Source of the DNA: Alistipes sp.
GTDB lineage: Bacteria > Bacteroidota > Bacteroidia > Bacteroidales > Rikenellaceae
Assembly (NCBI GenBank): GCA_017503575.1
Contig: JAFVSV010000084.1
Span: forward strand, 1 to 61,065
Direction: 5' to 3'
Length of the DNA stretch: 61,065 nucleotides
Shown: piece after piece, positions 7,402 through 16,450 of the stretch
How positions within the stretch are numbered: position 1 is the stretch's first letter
How the letters are laid out: the number at the start of each line of letters is the position of its first letter
Notes under the pieces: model-generated
What the model was told of the DNA's origin: nothing
Databases searched by the model: none
The model's input: only the letters and a program-made list of their open reading frames with translations
Translations under genes and position numbers: made by a program

Positions 7402-9237
7402 ATGAGTAGCATCAAACATAATATCGAACTTCTTGCGCCTGCACGCGACTACAACGCTGCCATCGCCGCTATCGACTGCGGTGCCGATGCACTATACATA
7501 GGTGCCGAGAGCTTTGGTGCTCGTCGCGGTGCCACAAACACTACCGACGACATTGCCCGTGTGGTCGACTATGCCCACCTCTTTGGTGTCAAGGTCTTTG
7601 TGACGCTCAACACCATAATCTATGAGGGTGAATTGCAACGTGCCGAGGCTCTTGCCCGTCGCCTTGTAGATGTGGGTGTCGACGCTCTTATCGTGCAGGA
7701 TATGGCATATCGCGAGATGAACCTCCCCATAGCGCTACACGCCTCGACGCAGGTGTGTAACATGACCCCTGAGGGTGCTAAATTTTTACAGGAGTGTGGC
7801 TTCGAGCGTGTTATCTTAGAGCGTGCCCTGTCGCTCGACGAGATTAAGGAGATACGCAAGGCTACGACCGTCGACCTCGAGTGCTTCGTGCATGGCGCTA
7901 TATGCGTAGGCCATAGTGGTCGTTGCTACCTGTCGCGTTCGCAGTCGCCGCGCTCGGGTAATCGTGGCGAGTGCTCGCAGCCCTGCCGCCTCACATACGA
8001 CCTTGTGACGGGACGTGGCGAGAAGCTCATCAGGGGTAAACACCTACTCTCGGTCAAGGACTTCGACCTCTCGGGGCGCATAGGTGAGCTCATCGACGCT
8101 GGCGTCATGTCGTTCAAGATTGAGGGGCGTCTCAAGGATGACAACTACATCAAGAATGTCGTTAGCTACTACCGCCATAAGATTGACGAGGCGCTCGCTT
8201 CGCGACCCCATTGTCAGCGCTCATCGGTAGGGCGCTCCGAGATAGAGTTTACGCCCGACCCCAAGAAGAGCTTTACGCGCGATGGTGGCGAGTATATGTT
8301 TATGGGCAAGCGTGCAGGTGTCGCCTCGTTCAACACACCCAAGGCCGTAGGCGAGTATATAGGCTCGGTGGCTGTTGTGGGTCGTCGTGACCTGCGCATC
8401 GTCAGCCGTGTGCCTCTAAATGCTGGTGATGGTCTCTGCTTCACCTCGGGCGAGGGCATCATTGGCACTAATGTAAACCGCGTTGAGGGCAACACTATCG
8501 TGCCCAACCGCATGGATGGCATCAAGGCGGGCATGGAGATATATCGCAACTACGACCACCGCTTCACGCAGTCGGTGGAGCGTAGCCGCACACGTCGCGC
8601 CATAGATGTGAAGTGTAGCATTACGCTCTCTGCTAACCATATAACAGCAACATATAGTGACAATTACGGTCATGGTGTCACCGTCGAGCGAGATGTCACA
8701 CTCGACATGTCGAAGAGCACCGATAAGATGCGTGCCGTTGCCGAGGAGCAGATGTCGAAGAGTGGCGATACCATCTTCCGTGTTACGGCCGTTGAGGTCT
8801 CGGGTGCCGAGTGGTTTGCTACGGCGAAGCTCCTTGCCGAGATACGCCGCGAGGCTCTATCTATGCTCGCAGCACAGCGTGTCGACATGCAGCGTCCCGA
8901 GCCACGTCTGCGTGGCGAGAACGCGGATGCCCAGTACCCCATAAAGCGCCTTACGCCGCAGCACAATGTTGTCAACTCGCTTTCGCGCCACTTCTACCTA
9001 CGCCATGGCGTCGAGCATATCGTCGAGGGCTTGGATAGCTGGGCGTCGACCGTCGGCGAGAGGGTCATGGAGTCGAGCTACTGTCTGCGCCGCGAGATTG
9101 GCGAGTGCCTCAAAAGGGGCTCGAAGCTCCGCGATACGCTATACTTGGAGCATGGCCACCACCGCTATCGCCTCGACTTCGACTGCGCCAAGTGCCGCAT
9201 GTCGCTTATAGACTGCACCACGAACGATAATAGATAA
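7402..9237 (+). CDS. U32 family protein (RlhA-like 23S rRNA hydroxylase)
   Basis: A 611-residue U32 'collagenase-like' protein. The N-terminal TIM-barrel region starts ELLAPARDYNAAIAAIDCGADALYIG. The U32 signature and cysteine cluster lie near residues 160-200 (ECFVHGAICVGHSGRCYLS, GECSQPC), with four cysteines suited to an Fe-S cluster or metal. A DUF3656-type C-terminal half follows. E. coli RlhA (YdcP), of similar length and domain order, hydroxylates C2501 of 23S rRNA, so tRNA/rRNA hydroxylation is likelier than proteolysis. The start at 7402 is chosen for homology and the promoter. It is followed 3 bp later by an rRNA-methyltransferase-like gene, consistent with an RNA-modification operon. 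Confidence 0.85.
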   Translation: MSSIKHNIELLAPARDYNAAIAAIDCGADALYIGAESFGARRGATNTTDDIARVVDYAHLFGVKVFVTLNTIIYEGELQRAEALARRLVDVGVDALIVQDMAYREMNLPIALHASTQVCNMTPEGAKFLQECGFERVILERALSLDEIKEIRKATTVDLECFVHGAICVGHSGRCYLSRSQSPRSGNRGECSQPCRLTYDLVTGRGEKLIRGKHLLSVKDFDLSGRIGELIDAGVMSFKIEGRLKDDNYIKNVVSYYRHKIDEALASRPHCQRSSVGRSEIEFTPDPKKSFTRDGGEYMFMGKRAGVASFNTPKAVGEYIGSVAVVGRRDLRIVSRVPLNAGDGLCFTSGEGIIGTNVNRVEGNTIVPNRMDGIKAGMEIYRNYDHRFTQSVERSRTRRAIDVKCSITLSANHITATYSDNYGHGVTVERDVTLDMSKSTDKMRAVAEEQMSKSGDTIFRVTAVEVSGAEWFATAKLLAEIRREALSMLAAQRVDMQRPEPRLRGENADAQYPIKRLTPQHNVVNSLSRHFYLRHGVEHIVEGLDSWASTVGERVMESSYCLRREIGECLKRGSKLRDTLYLEHGHHRYRLDFDCAKCRMSLIDCTTNDNR

Positions 9238-9240
9238 TCG

Positions 9241-10125
9241 ATGATAAAGCAACTAACACCCACAATCGCAGATTATGAGCTTCTCGACACTGGTGATGGC
9301 GAGAAGTTAGAGCGCTTTGGCGACTATGTAGTACGCCGTCCCGAGCCACAGGCTATATGGCATAAGAGTCTCGACGATAGGGCGTGGCTCAAGGCCGATG
9401 CCTCGTTTCTGCGCGATACGAAGAGCGAGGAGCGTGGCGAGTGGCGCCTGAAGCCCTCGATGCCCTCACGCTGGCAGGTGCGCTTCAACTATAAGGATAT
9501 GCACCTCTCTATGCGCTTGGCGCTCACCTCGTTTAAGCATGTAGGCATCTTCCCCGAGCAGGCTGCCAACTGGGAGTTTATATACGACACCATACACGAC
9601 CTTCGAGCCTCGGGCATCGAGCGCCCCAAGGTCTTAAACCTCTTTGCTTATACGGGAGGTGCTACGCTTGCGGCACGCTCGGCAGGGGCAGATGTCACAC
9701 ATGTGGACTCCGTGAAGCAGGTGGTGACATGGTCGAGGGAGAATATGGAGTCGTCGGGTTTGGAGGGCGTGCGCTGGATTGTCGAGGATGCGACAAAGTT
9801 TGTAGAGCGCGAGGTGCGCCGTGGCAATAGGTATCACGGCATAATCCTTGACCCTCCGGCCTATGGTCGTGGTGCCAATGGCGAAAAGTGGGTCTTGGAG
9901 GATGATATATGCAATATGCTTGAGCAGTGCGCGAAGCTTCTCGAGAAGGAGCATGCCTTCTTGGTTCTCAACCTCTACTCCATGGGTCTCTCGTCGATGC
10001 TCGCCCGCACGGCGGTGCATCAGGCCTTTGGTGCTCCAAAGATGGAGCAGATGGGAGAGCTCTACTTCGAAGACCGTAGCGCCAAGCAGATACCCTTTGG
10101 CACCTACTATCGCTTTAGAAGATAG
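9241..10125 (+). CDS. Class I SAM-dependent RNA methyltransferase (RlmI-like)
   Basis: A 294-residue protein of the SAM methyltransferase family that includes the 23S rRNA m5C1962 enzymes. Motif I is LNLFAYTGGATLAARSAGA near residues 132-150, the acidic ribose contact D in HVDSVKQ follows, and the catalytic-site motif IV is ILDPPAYGRG near residue 205. It lacks the N-terminal PUA domain of E. coli RlmI. It starts 3 bp after the U32 gene and its stop is 8 bp before the first chromate transporter gene, so all are probably co-transcribed. The exact RNA target is unknown. Confidence 0.8.
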   Translation: MIKQLTPTIADYELLDTGDGEKLERFGDYVVRRPEPQAIWHKSLDDRAWLKADASFLRDTKSEERGEWRLKPSMPSRWQVRFNYKDMHLSMRLALTSFKHVGIFPEQAANWEFIYDTIHDLRASGIERPKVLNLFAYTGGATLAARSAGADVTHVDSVKQVVTWSRENMESSGLEGVRWIVEDATKFVEREVRRGNRYHGIILDPPAYGRGANGEKWVLEDDICNMLEQCAKLLEKEHAFLVLNLYSMGLSSMLARTAVHQAFGAPKMEQMGELYFEDRSAKQIPFGTYYRFRR

Positions 10126-10133
10126 CCCCGATA

Positions 10134-10676
10134 ATGCGTGCACTCGTCGACATATTCTGGTCGTTTCTGAAGATTGGAGCCTTCACCTTTGGTGGTGGCT
10201 ACGCCATGATACCCCTCATCCAGCATGAGGTGATATCGCGCCGCCGCTGGCTCGACGATGCAACGTTTAGTGACCTCTTGACCCTTGCCCAGGCTGCCCC
10301 AGGGCCTATATCGCTCAACACGGCGGTCTTCGTGGGGTATAAGCAGCGTGGCTACTGGGGTGCGTTGGCAGCAATCTTGGGCGTTGTCCTGCCCTCGTTT
10401 TTCATCATCTTGCTGGTCGCCATCTTCTTTGCGGGCATGCGCGATAACGAGTGGGTAGATGCCGCCTTTCGAGGTATGCGCCCCGCTGTCGTGGCTCTCA
10501 TCGTCGCACCCATCGTGGGTCTTGCACGCGGCATGCACTGGACGCTTATAGGCGTGGCTGCGGCAACATCACTTGTCGTCTGGTATTTCGGCATCTCGCC
10601 CGTATGGTTGCTTCTGGCTGCGGCTGTGGCAGGACTTCTGTGGGCTGCATATAGAGGAAAGGGGGTGGAGCGATGA
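10134..10676 (+). CDS. Chromate transporter, first half (CHR domain)
   Basis: A 180-residue membrane protein with one CHR domain. Signature motifs are FTFGGGYAMIPLIQHEV near residue 20 and TLAQAAPGPISLNTAVFVGY near residue 50, with several hydrophobic spans. In the short-chain CHR group two homologous half-proteins with opposite membrane orientation form the transporter, as encoded by this gene and the next, which overlap by 4 bp (ATGA). Chromate/sulfate export is the family function, but the natural substrate here is unproven. Confidence 0.9.
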   Translation: MRALVDIFWSFLKIGAFTFGGGYAMIPLIQHEVISRRRWLDDATFSDLLTLAQAAPGPISLNTAVFVGYKQRGYWGALAAILGVVLPSFFIILLVAIFFAGMRDNEWVDAAFRGMRPAVVALIVAPIVGLARGMHWTLIGVAAATSLVVWYFGISPVWLLLAAAVAGLLWAAYRGKGVER

Positions 10677-11221
10677 TTGTCACACTTCTTCACCTCTTTG
10701 TGAGCTACCTGAAGATAGGCTTCTTTGGCTTTGGCGGTGGCTACGCCATGCTCTCGCTCATACATAGCGAGGTGGTGGTGCATAACGAGTGGCTCACCAA
10801 TGGCGAGTTCTCGGATATCGTCGCCATCTCGCAGATGACGCCAGGCCCTATCGCCATCAACTCGGCAACATACATAGGCTACGAGGTGGCGGGTGTCGGT
10901 GGCTCCATTGTGGCTACCATTGCCGTATGCCTGCCAGCACTCACCATCATGATGCTCCTCACACGCTTCTTCATGAAGCTCCACGATAACCGCTATGTTA
11001 AGGGCGTCATCGCGGGTATGAAGCCTGTGGTCATCGGCATGATTATGGCGGCGGCACTGCTCCTTATCTTCCCACACTCGGCAGAGGGTCGTAGCTTTAT
11101 TGATGGCTGGAGCTGGGCGATATTTATTCTCACCCTTGTCGCCTCGGCACGCAAGGTTAACCCCATCCATCTTATTGTGCTATCTGCCGTCGCGGGCATC
11201 GCCATCTATGGCCCATGGTAG
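10673..11221 (+). CDS. Chromate transporter, second half (CHR domain)
   Basis: A 182-residue homologue of the preceding gene with the same motifs (FFGFGGGYAMLSLIHSEV, ISQMTPGPIAINSATYIGY). The start overlaps the upstream stop, indicating translational coupling and balanced production of the two halves of a heterodimeric carrier. No terminator is visible before the glnA promoter. Confidence 0.9.
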   Translation: MIVTLLHLFVSYLKIGFFGFGGGYAMLSLIHSEVVVHNEWLTNGEFSDIVAISQMTPGPIAINSATYIGYEVAGVGGSIVATIAVCLPALTIMMLLTRFFMKLHDNRYVKGVIAGMKPVVIGMIMAAALLLIFPHSAEGRSFIDGWSWAIFILTLVASARKVNPIHLIVLSAVAGIAIYGPW

Positions 11222-11270
11222 AGTATGTTCTAACTCTATATTAAACATTTATTGTCACAAATCATACGTT

Positions 11271-11305
11271 TTTGGCTCTACTTTGCAAATATTTTCATAT
11301 ATTTG
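11271..11305 (+). promoter_or_regulatory. Promoter of glnA
   Basis: -7 box TATATTTG at 11298-11305, with a TTTG at 11271-11274 (23 bp away) or 11282-11285 (12 bp). The spacing is not ideal for either, so only the -7 box is firm. The predicted leader is about 40 nt. Confidence 0.5.
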
Positions 11306-11352
11306 TACTTAGACAACATGTCGAAAACGTTTAACCGATAATATATAAGGCT

Positions 11353-12855
11353 ATGAAAAAGGAGTTAGAACTAAATCCCAATAAGGTTGTTTCCTTCTTG
11401 GGTAAGCCCGCGAGGGAGTTTACCAAGGAGGATATCGTGCGCTACATCACCGAGAACAACATCCGCATGGTTAACTTCATGTATCCTGCTGGCGATGGCC
11501 GTTTGAAGACGCTCAACTTCGTCATTAACAACGCCGCATACCTCGACGCCATACTCACCTGTGGTGAGCGTGTCGATGGCTCGAGCCTCTTCCCCTTTAT
11601 CGAGGCTGGCAGCAGCGACCTCTATGTTGTGCCACGCTTTAGCACCGCCTTCCATGACCCCTTTGCCGAGCTACCAACACTCACCATGCTCTGCTCCTTC
11701 TTCAATAAGGATGGCGAGCCTCTCGCCTCGGCACCACGCTACACTCTCCTTAAGGCGTGCGCAGCCTTCGAGGAGGTCACAGGCATGCAGTTTGAGGCTA
11801 TGGGCGAGTTGGAGTACTATGTCATAGCCGAGGATGAGGGTCTCTTCCCCGCTACCGACCAGAGGGGCTATCACGAGTCGGCACCATACGCCAAGTTCAA
11901 CGAGTTCCGTACCGAGTGCATGGCATACATAGCACAGGCGGGTGGTCAGATTAAGTATGGCCACTCGGAGGTGGGTAACTTCTCCATCGACGGCCTTATA
12001 TACGAGCAGAACGAGATAGAGTTCCTACCCGTAGCGGCACCCGATGCAGCCGACCAGCTCGTCATCGCCAAGTGGATTATCCGCAACTTGGCATATAGAT
12101 ATGGCTTCGACGTGACATTCGCACCCAAGATTACCGCTGGCAAGGCGGGCTCGGGTCTCCATATACACATGCGCATCGTCAAGGATGGCAAGAATATGAT
12201 GCTCGAGAATGGCGTCTTGTCGCCCACGGCACGCCGCGCTATTGCGGGCATGATGGAGCTTGCGCCCTCTATCACAGCCTTTGGCAATACCAACCCAACG
12301 TCCTACTTCCGCCTTGTGCCACATCAGGAGGCTCCCACGAATATATGCTGGGGTGACCGCAACCGCTCGGTGTTGGTGCGTGTACCACTGGGCTGGGCTG
12401 CCAAGAGCGATATGTGCCGCATAGCCAACCCTTTAGAGGGTGAGTCTAAGTACGACACCTCGCAGAAGCAGACCGTCGAGATGCGCTCTCCCGATGGCTC
12501 GGCCGATGTATACGAGCTTATCGCGGGCTTGGCTGTTGCCTGCCGCTATGGTTTCGAGTTGGATAACGCTCTCGACATTGCCGAGCGCACCTATGTAAAT
12601 GTAAATATCCACCTCAAGGAGAATGCCGACAAGTTGAAGGACCTCGCCCAGCTCCCCGATAGCTGTGCCGCCTCTGCGGACTGCTTGGAGCGCCAGCGTG
12701 CAATCTTCGAGAGCCGTGGAGTCTTTAGTGCGGCGATGATTGATGGTGTGTTGAAGTCGCTGCGCTCGTTCGACGACCGCACGCTGCGTGGCGATATAGG
12801 CAACGACCGCGAGCAGATGCTCAACCTCGTGCATAAGTACTTCCACTGTGGTTAG
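11353..12855 (+). CDS. glnA: Glutamine synthetase family protein
   Basis: A 500-residue type I-like glutamine synthetase that makes glutamine from glutamate, ammonia and ATP. The N-terminal beta-grasp (residues ~30-120) is followed by the catalytic barrel: metal-binding GELEYYV near residue 155, ATP-binding GKAGSGLHIHMR near residue 270, and NPTSYFRLVPHQEAPTNICWGDRNRS near residues 315-340 with the substrate-binding arginine. The length and the divergent C-terminal region resemble the ~500-aa Bacteroidetes group rather than the adenylylated enterobacterial enzyme, and no clear NLYDLP adenylylation motif was seen. It has its own promoter and is followed by a gene fragment and a terminator. Confidence 0.9.
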   Translation: MKKELELNPNKVVSFLGKPAREFTKEDIVRYITENNIRMVNFMYPAGDGRLKTLNFVINNAAYLDAILTCGERVDGSSLFPFIEAGSSDLYVVPRFSTAFHDPFAELPTLTMLCSFFNKDGEPLASAPRYTLLKACAAFEEVTGMQFEAMGELEYYVIAEDEGLFPATDQRGYHESAPYAKFNEFRTECMAYIAQAGGQIKYGHSEVGNFSIDGLIYEQNEIEFLPVAAPDAADQLVIAKWIIRNLAYRYGFDVTFAPKITAGKAGSGLHIHMRIVKDGKNMMLENGVLSPTARRAIAGMMELAPSITAFGNTNPTSYFRLVPHQEAPTNICWGDRNRSVLVRVPLGWAAKSDMCRIANPLEGESKYDTSQKQTVEMRSPDGSADVYELIAGLAVACRYGFELDNALDIAERTYVNVNIHLKENADKLKDLAQLPDSCAASADCLERQRAIFESRGVFSAAMIDGVLKSLRSFDDRTLRGDIGNDREQMLNLVHKYFHCG

Positions 12856-12865
12856 TGGATATTGA

Positions 12866-13087
12866 TTGACAAACAGTTATAACCTACCTGCTGCTGGTTA
12901 CAAATATTACGACGCCTATGGTGGTGATTCACATGGCGCCAAGGGTGACCGTGGTTTTTACTGGGGTTCAACTCCCTACGCGTTAAGCCATACAAATGCT
13001 TGCGAAATAGCATTTGATGCTGGCAGTAAAGATGTAAAGGGTTCAGAGCGTCATTATGGCTCTCCAGTGCGTCCTGTGAAGGAGTAG
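12866..13087 (+). pseudogene. C-terminal fragment of a FISUMP/DUF1566-like secreted protein
   Basis: Starting 10 bp after the glnA stop is an open frame of about 73 codons without an ATG. It reads as the end of a surface domain: NSYNLPAAGYKYYDA, GFYWGSTPY, and a terminal SPVRPVKE followed by TAG TAA. This pattern (LPAAGY, YWxSTP, SVRPVKE) ends many Bacteroidetes fibrillar or binding proteins of the class that includes the genes at 6212-7211. The signal peptide and the N-terminal half are missing, so it is a truncated remnant. Confidence 0.65.
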
Positions 13088-13147
13088 TAAGCGTTGTGAG
13101 AGCGTTGAATGATTTGAGTTCTATATAGCTCATTGTCGCGTAAGAAG

Positions 13148-13176
13148 GAGTGCCCGGCCAATGTGGTCGGGCACTC
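13148..13176 (+). terminator. Hairpin terminator between the gene fragment and dxs
   Basis: A 12-bp stem (GAGTGCCCGGCC with GGTCGGGCACTC, one G-T pair) with a 5-nt loop and a short T run. It separates convergent units and may serve both the fragment's ancestral gene (or glnA) and dxs. Confidence 0.65.
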
Positions 13177-13222
13177 TTTCTTGATATGACTCATTCGGGC
13201 GCAGGCGAAGCCAGCTTATCTT

Positions 13223-15100
13223 TTATCTTCGCTCTTTCATCTTGAGTATCACCTCGACAATTGCCTCCTCGTCGTAGCCGCAGTCGGCATATAGCTCCGA
13301 GGGCTTGCCATGCTCGACAAACCTATCGTCGATGCCGAGGTTGACAATCGAGGGGTTGTAGCCCTGTTGTAGGATATGGGCTGCTATGGCCTCACCCACG
13401 CCGCCGCGGATGATGCCATCTTCGATGGTGATGATATGTCGGAAGGTGGATGCCACCTTGTCGATGAGCTTGGTGTCTAAGGGCTTGGCGTAGCGCATAT
13501 CGTAGACAGCAACACTCGCACCACTGCGCTCGGCGGCACGCATAGCACGGCCCGCCATAGTGCCTATGGTGATGATTGCCACATCGTTGCCCTCGCGTAG
13601 TAGCTCGCCACGACCCACCTCGATACTCTCGAAGGGGGTATTCTTCCACTCTACGCCCTCGCCGATGCCGCGTGGATAGCGTATGACCGTAGGGTAGTCG
13701 GCGTTGAGTGCCGTGTATAGCATCTGGCGGAGCATCCATTCGTTGCGTGGTGCTGCCACAACAAGGTTGGGCACACAGCTGAAGTATGCAAGGTCGAAGG
13801 CACCATGGTGTGTGGCGCCATCCTCACCTACGATGCCCGCTCTATCCAAGCATAGTACCACGGGGAGCTTTTGCAGCGCCACGTCGTGGATGACATTGTC
13901 GTAGGCGCGCTGCATGAACGACGAGTATATGTTACATACGGGGCGGTAGCCTGCTGCCGCCATGCCCGCCGAGAATGTCACGGCATGACCCTCGGCAATA
14001 CCCACATCGAAGCATCTCTCGGGCATCTCGCGCATCATGATATTCATCGAGCAGCCCGAGGGCATAGCGGGCGTGATGCCCACCACGCGGCTGTCGCGGC
14101 GCGCTATGTCGAGTAGCGACTCTCCAAAGACATCTTGATATCGTGCTGCGGCATAGTCGCTCTTTATGCGCTCGCCTGTGGCGACGTCGAAGCGTCCTGG
14201 GGCGTGCCATACTGCGGGGTCTTGCTCCGCGGGGGCGTAGCCCCTACCCTTGACGGTCTTGATATGTAATAGCTTGGGGCCACCAATGCCCTTGAGTGCG
14301 CGTAGCGTGCGTATGAGCTCCTCGATGTTGTGACCATCAAGAGGTCCAAAGTAGCGGAAGTTGAGACTCTCAAAGAGATTACTATTCTGCAACAACCCCT
14401 GCTTTATGGCGTTGCCCGTCTTGCGCACCATGCGGTGTAGGGGAGGCACGACGCCTAATCCCTTCCATAGGCCACGCTTAAGGGAGTTGTACCAGCGCGA
14501 TGTCGACATGCGCACGAGGTAGCGGTCGAGGGCTCCTGTGGGCTTGTCGATAGACATCTCATTGTCATTGAGCACTACGAGGATGTCGGTCTTGGGCGAG
14601 GCGCCTGCATTATTTAGTCCCTCGAACGCAAGGCCGCCGGTCATGGCGCCGTCACCTATGACGGCGACGACATGCTCCTTACCGCCCTGCATCTCTATGG
14701 CCTTGGCCATGCCGAAGGCTGCCGAGATACTCACCGACGAGTGACCCGCGCCAAAGGCGTCGTAGCGGCTCTCTTCCATGCGTGGGAAGCCACTTATGCC
14801 GCCGCGTGTGCGGTTGCCCTTGAAGGCGTCGCGACGCTCGGTGATAATCTTATGGGCGTATGCTTGATGTCCCACATCCCATACTATGCGGTCGTTGGGG
14901 GTGTCGTAGACATAGTGTAGTGCCACGGTGAGCTCCACAGCACCAAGGCTTGAGCCGAGGTGGCCAGGGTTTGTGGCGCAGCACTCGACGATATAGGCAC
15001 GAAGCTCCTTGATGTACTCCTTAAGCTCCGCCACCGACAACCGCTTAAGGTCGTCGGGCGATGCTACCCTCTCAAGATATTTATATTGTGCCTCTGCCAT
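13223..15100 (-). CDS. dxs: 1-deoxy-D-xylulose-5-phosphate synthase
   Basis: A 625-residue thiamine-diphosphate enzyme that condenses pyruvate and glyceraldehyde-3-phosphate, the first step of the MEP isoprenoid pathway. The ThDP-binding region contains GDGAMTGGLAFEGLNNAG and LNDNEMSID. The N-terminal VWDVGHQAYAHKI and the transketolase Pyr-domain motif DRAGIVGEDGATHHGAFDL are intact. The length is normal. The MEP pathway genes ispC-H are not in the window. It lies upstream of nothing obviously linked, and the LysM esterase gene on the same strand precedes it with a 130-bp gap. Confidence 0.97.
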   Translation of the reverse strand: MAEAQYKYLERVASPDDLKRLSVAELKEYIKELRAYIVECCATNPGHLGSSLGAVELTVALHYVYDTPNDRIVWDVGHQAYAHKIITERRDAFKGNRTRGGISGFPRMEESRYDAFGAGHSSVSISAAFGMAKAIEMQGGKEHVVAVIGDGAMTGGLAFEGLNNAGASPKTDILVVLNDNEMSIDKPTGALDRYLVRMSTSRWYNSLKRGLWKGLGVVPPLHRMVRKTGNAIKQGLLQNSNLFESLNFRYFGPLDGHNIEELIRTLRALKGIGGPKLLHIKTVKGRGYAPAEQDPAVWHAPGRFDVATGERIKSDYAAARYQDVFGESLLDIARRDSRVVGITPAMPSGCSMNIMMREMPERCFDVGIAEGHAVTFSAGMAAAGYRPVCNIYSSFMQRAYDNVIHDVALQKLPVVLCLDRAGIVGEDGATHHGAFDLAYFSCVPNLVVAAPRNEWMLRQMLYTALNADYPTVIRYPRGIGEGVEWKNTPFESIEVGRGELLREGNDVAIITIGTMAGRAMRAAERSGASVAVYDMRYAKPLDTKLIDKVASTFRHIITIEDGIIRGGVGEAIAAHILQQGYNPSIVNLGIDDRFVEHGKPSELYADCGYDEEAIVEVILKMKERR

Positions 15101-15230
15101 TTATACTCGTTGTGCCTCTGCTATTTATACTTATTATACCCACGCTATGGTGGTGTTTACGCTCTACAAAGATAACCCTTTTTTGCTTGTCGGGCAATAT
15201 TACCACCCAAAAATTAGCTCAAAACGATGG

Positions 15231-16250
15231 CTATCGCTTCACCTTGAGTCTATCGCCAGGGTGAATGACATCGGTAGATTTCATCTTGTTGAGCTTGCAT
15301 AGCTCCTCGACCGTGAGGTCGTTGTTGGTGGCTATGCGCCAGAGGGTGTCGCCCTGCTTGACAATGTAGTAGCCCTCGGGTGCGGGTGTTGTTGTGACGC
15401 TATTATCATCCTTCGTGCCGCGCTTTTTTGTGGTCGTATGGCTATCTATAATCTCATACTTGACGCTGCCGCGCGTAAGACCCTCGTAGGCATGCTTCAT
15501 GTCGCCGCGCGTGATGGTTATCCATCTGTTCACCTTGCGGCGCCCCTTTGTAGAGTGCTTGAATAGCCACTCGTAGCTCTCCTCGAGGTAGAATACGCGT
15601 GTGAGGAGCGAGTGGTTGACACCTATAAGCTCCTGATAGCGTAGGCGTGGTGTCTTGCCCTCCTGCCTCATCAGTCGCTTCACTCGGCGCGAGGCATCTA
15701 CGGGCACATCCTTATCTGCTGTGCCGTGCATAATCCATAGTGGCACCTCGCGTAGCGTGCCAAGGTCGCGCAGCGTGGAGCCTCCACATAGCGCCATAGC
15801 TGCTGCCACCTTGTTGGGGTATGTCGCCGCGAAGTCGAGTGTTCCGTAGCCACCAAGGCTCATGCCCAAGACATATAGGCGCGACGAGTCCACGTTGTAG
15901 TGCTTCTCTACCCACTCGACAACCGACATCACGCGCTCGGGACTCCACCACCCACCAGGGTTCTGGGGTGCAACGATTACCGCCTCTATATCCAAGCCAC
16001 GCTTTAGGGCATCCAACGGCCCATACTCCAACACTCTGTTGAGGTCGTTGCCACAGAGGCTGCGCCCATGTAGGAAGAGTACTATGGGCATAGCGTCGCG
16101 CTTGGCGCGTTTGGTGTTCGCACCCTCCTTGTAGTCATCGGGGAGGTATAGCCAGAAGTCGTACTGCGCCTTGTCGCGCATGGCCTGAAGCTGCGCCGTG
16201 GCGAGCAGCGGTTGCAGGAGTATGACGAGTATTATGATTAGCTGTCGCAT
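15231..16250 (-). CDS. Secreted alpha/beta-hydrolase esterase with C-terminal LysM domain
   Basis: A 339-residue protein with an N-terminal signal peptide (MRQLIIILVILLQPLLATAQ). The alpha/beta-hydrolase domain (residues ~25-235) is of the LpqC/feruloyl-esterase/phospholipase type. The nucleophile serine is in GMSLGGYG, an oxyanion-type FLHGRSLCGND lies upstream, and candidate Asp (HGTADKDVP) and His (GVNHSLL) are in order. A lysine-rich linker leads to one LysM domain (GYYIVKQGDTLWRIA to HPGDRLKVKR, about residues 290-338). LysM normally binds N-acetylglucosamine in peptidoglycan, so the enzyme is probably anchored to the periplasmic wall and removes ester groups there. The substrate is unknown. 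Confidence 0.8.
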   Translation of the reverse strand: MRQLIIILVILLQPLLATAQLQAMRDKAQYDFWLYLPDDYKEGANTKRAKRDAMPIVLFLHGRSLCGNDLNRVLEYGPLDALKRGLDIEAVIVAPQNPGGWWSPERVMSVVEWVEKHYNVDSSRLYVLGMSLGGYGTLDFAATYPNKVAAAMALCGGSTLRDLGTLREVPLWIMHGTADKDVPVDASRRVKRLMRQEGKTPRLRYQELIGVNHSLLTRVFYLEESYEWLFKHSTKGRRKVNRWITITRGDMKHAYEGLTRGSVKYEIIDSHTTTKKRGTKDDNSVTTTPAPEGYYIVKQGDTLWRIATNNDLTVEELCKLNKMKSTDVIHPGDRLKVKR

Positions 16251-16414
16251 AGTCGTTTGGTGGGTTATACTATGGTGCGAAGGTACGCATTTTATTTAGA
16301 TATGCCACCCCTTGGTGCTGCAAATATCCTATATCTTTGTTGCTACCAGCACCATATTTGTGCTATGGGTGCGAAATGGTGAATAAAAAATTATGTATTT
16401 ACGCGAAAAATTAC

Positions 16415-16422
16415 TATCTTCG
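16415..16422 (+). promoter_or_regulatory. -7 promoter box of pyrH
   Basis: TATCTTCG is close to TAnnTTTG and would give a leader of about 22 nt before pyrH. No clear -33 element was seen. It would drive the pyrH - tlpA-like - frr unit. Confidence 0.35.
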
Positions 16423-16450
16423 CAAATCGAATATATAGAAACCAACAGTT

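Noticed and set aside
10352-11170. Long minus-strand open frame opposite the chromate transporter genes
   Set aside because: It has no recognisable protein character, and both + strand frames are clear CHR domains. It is a shadow of codon bias.
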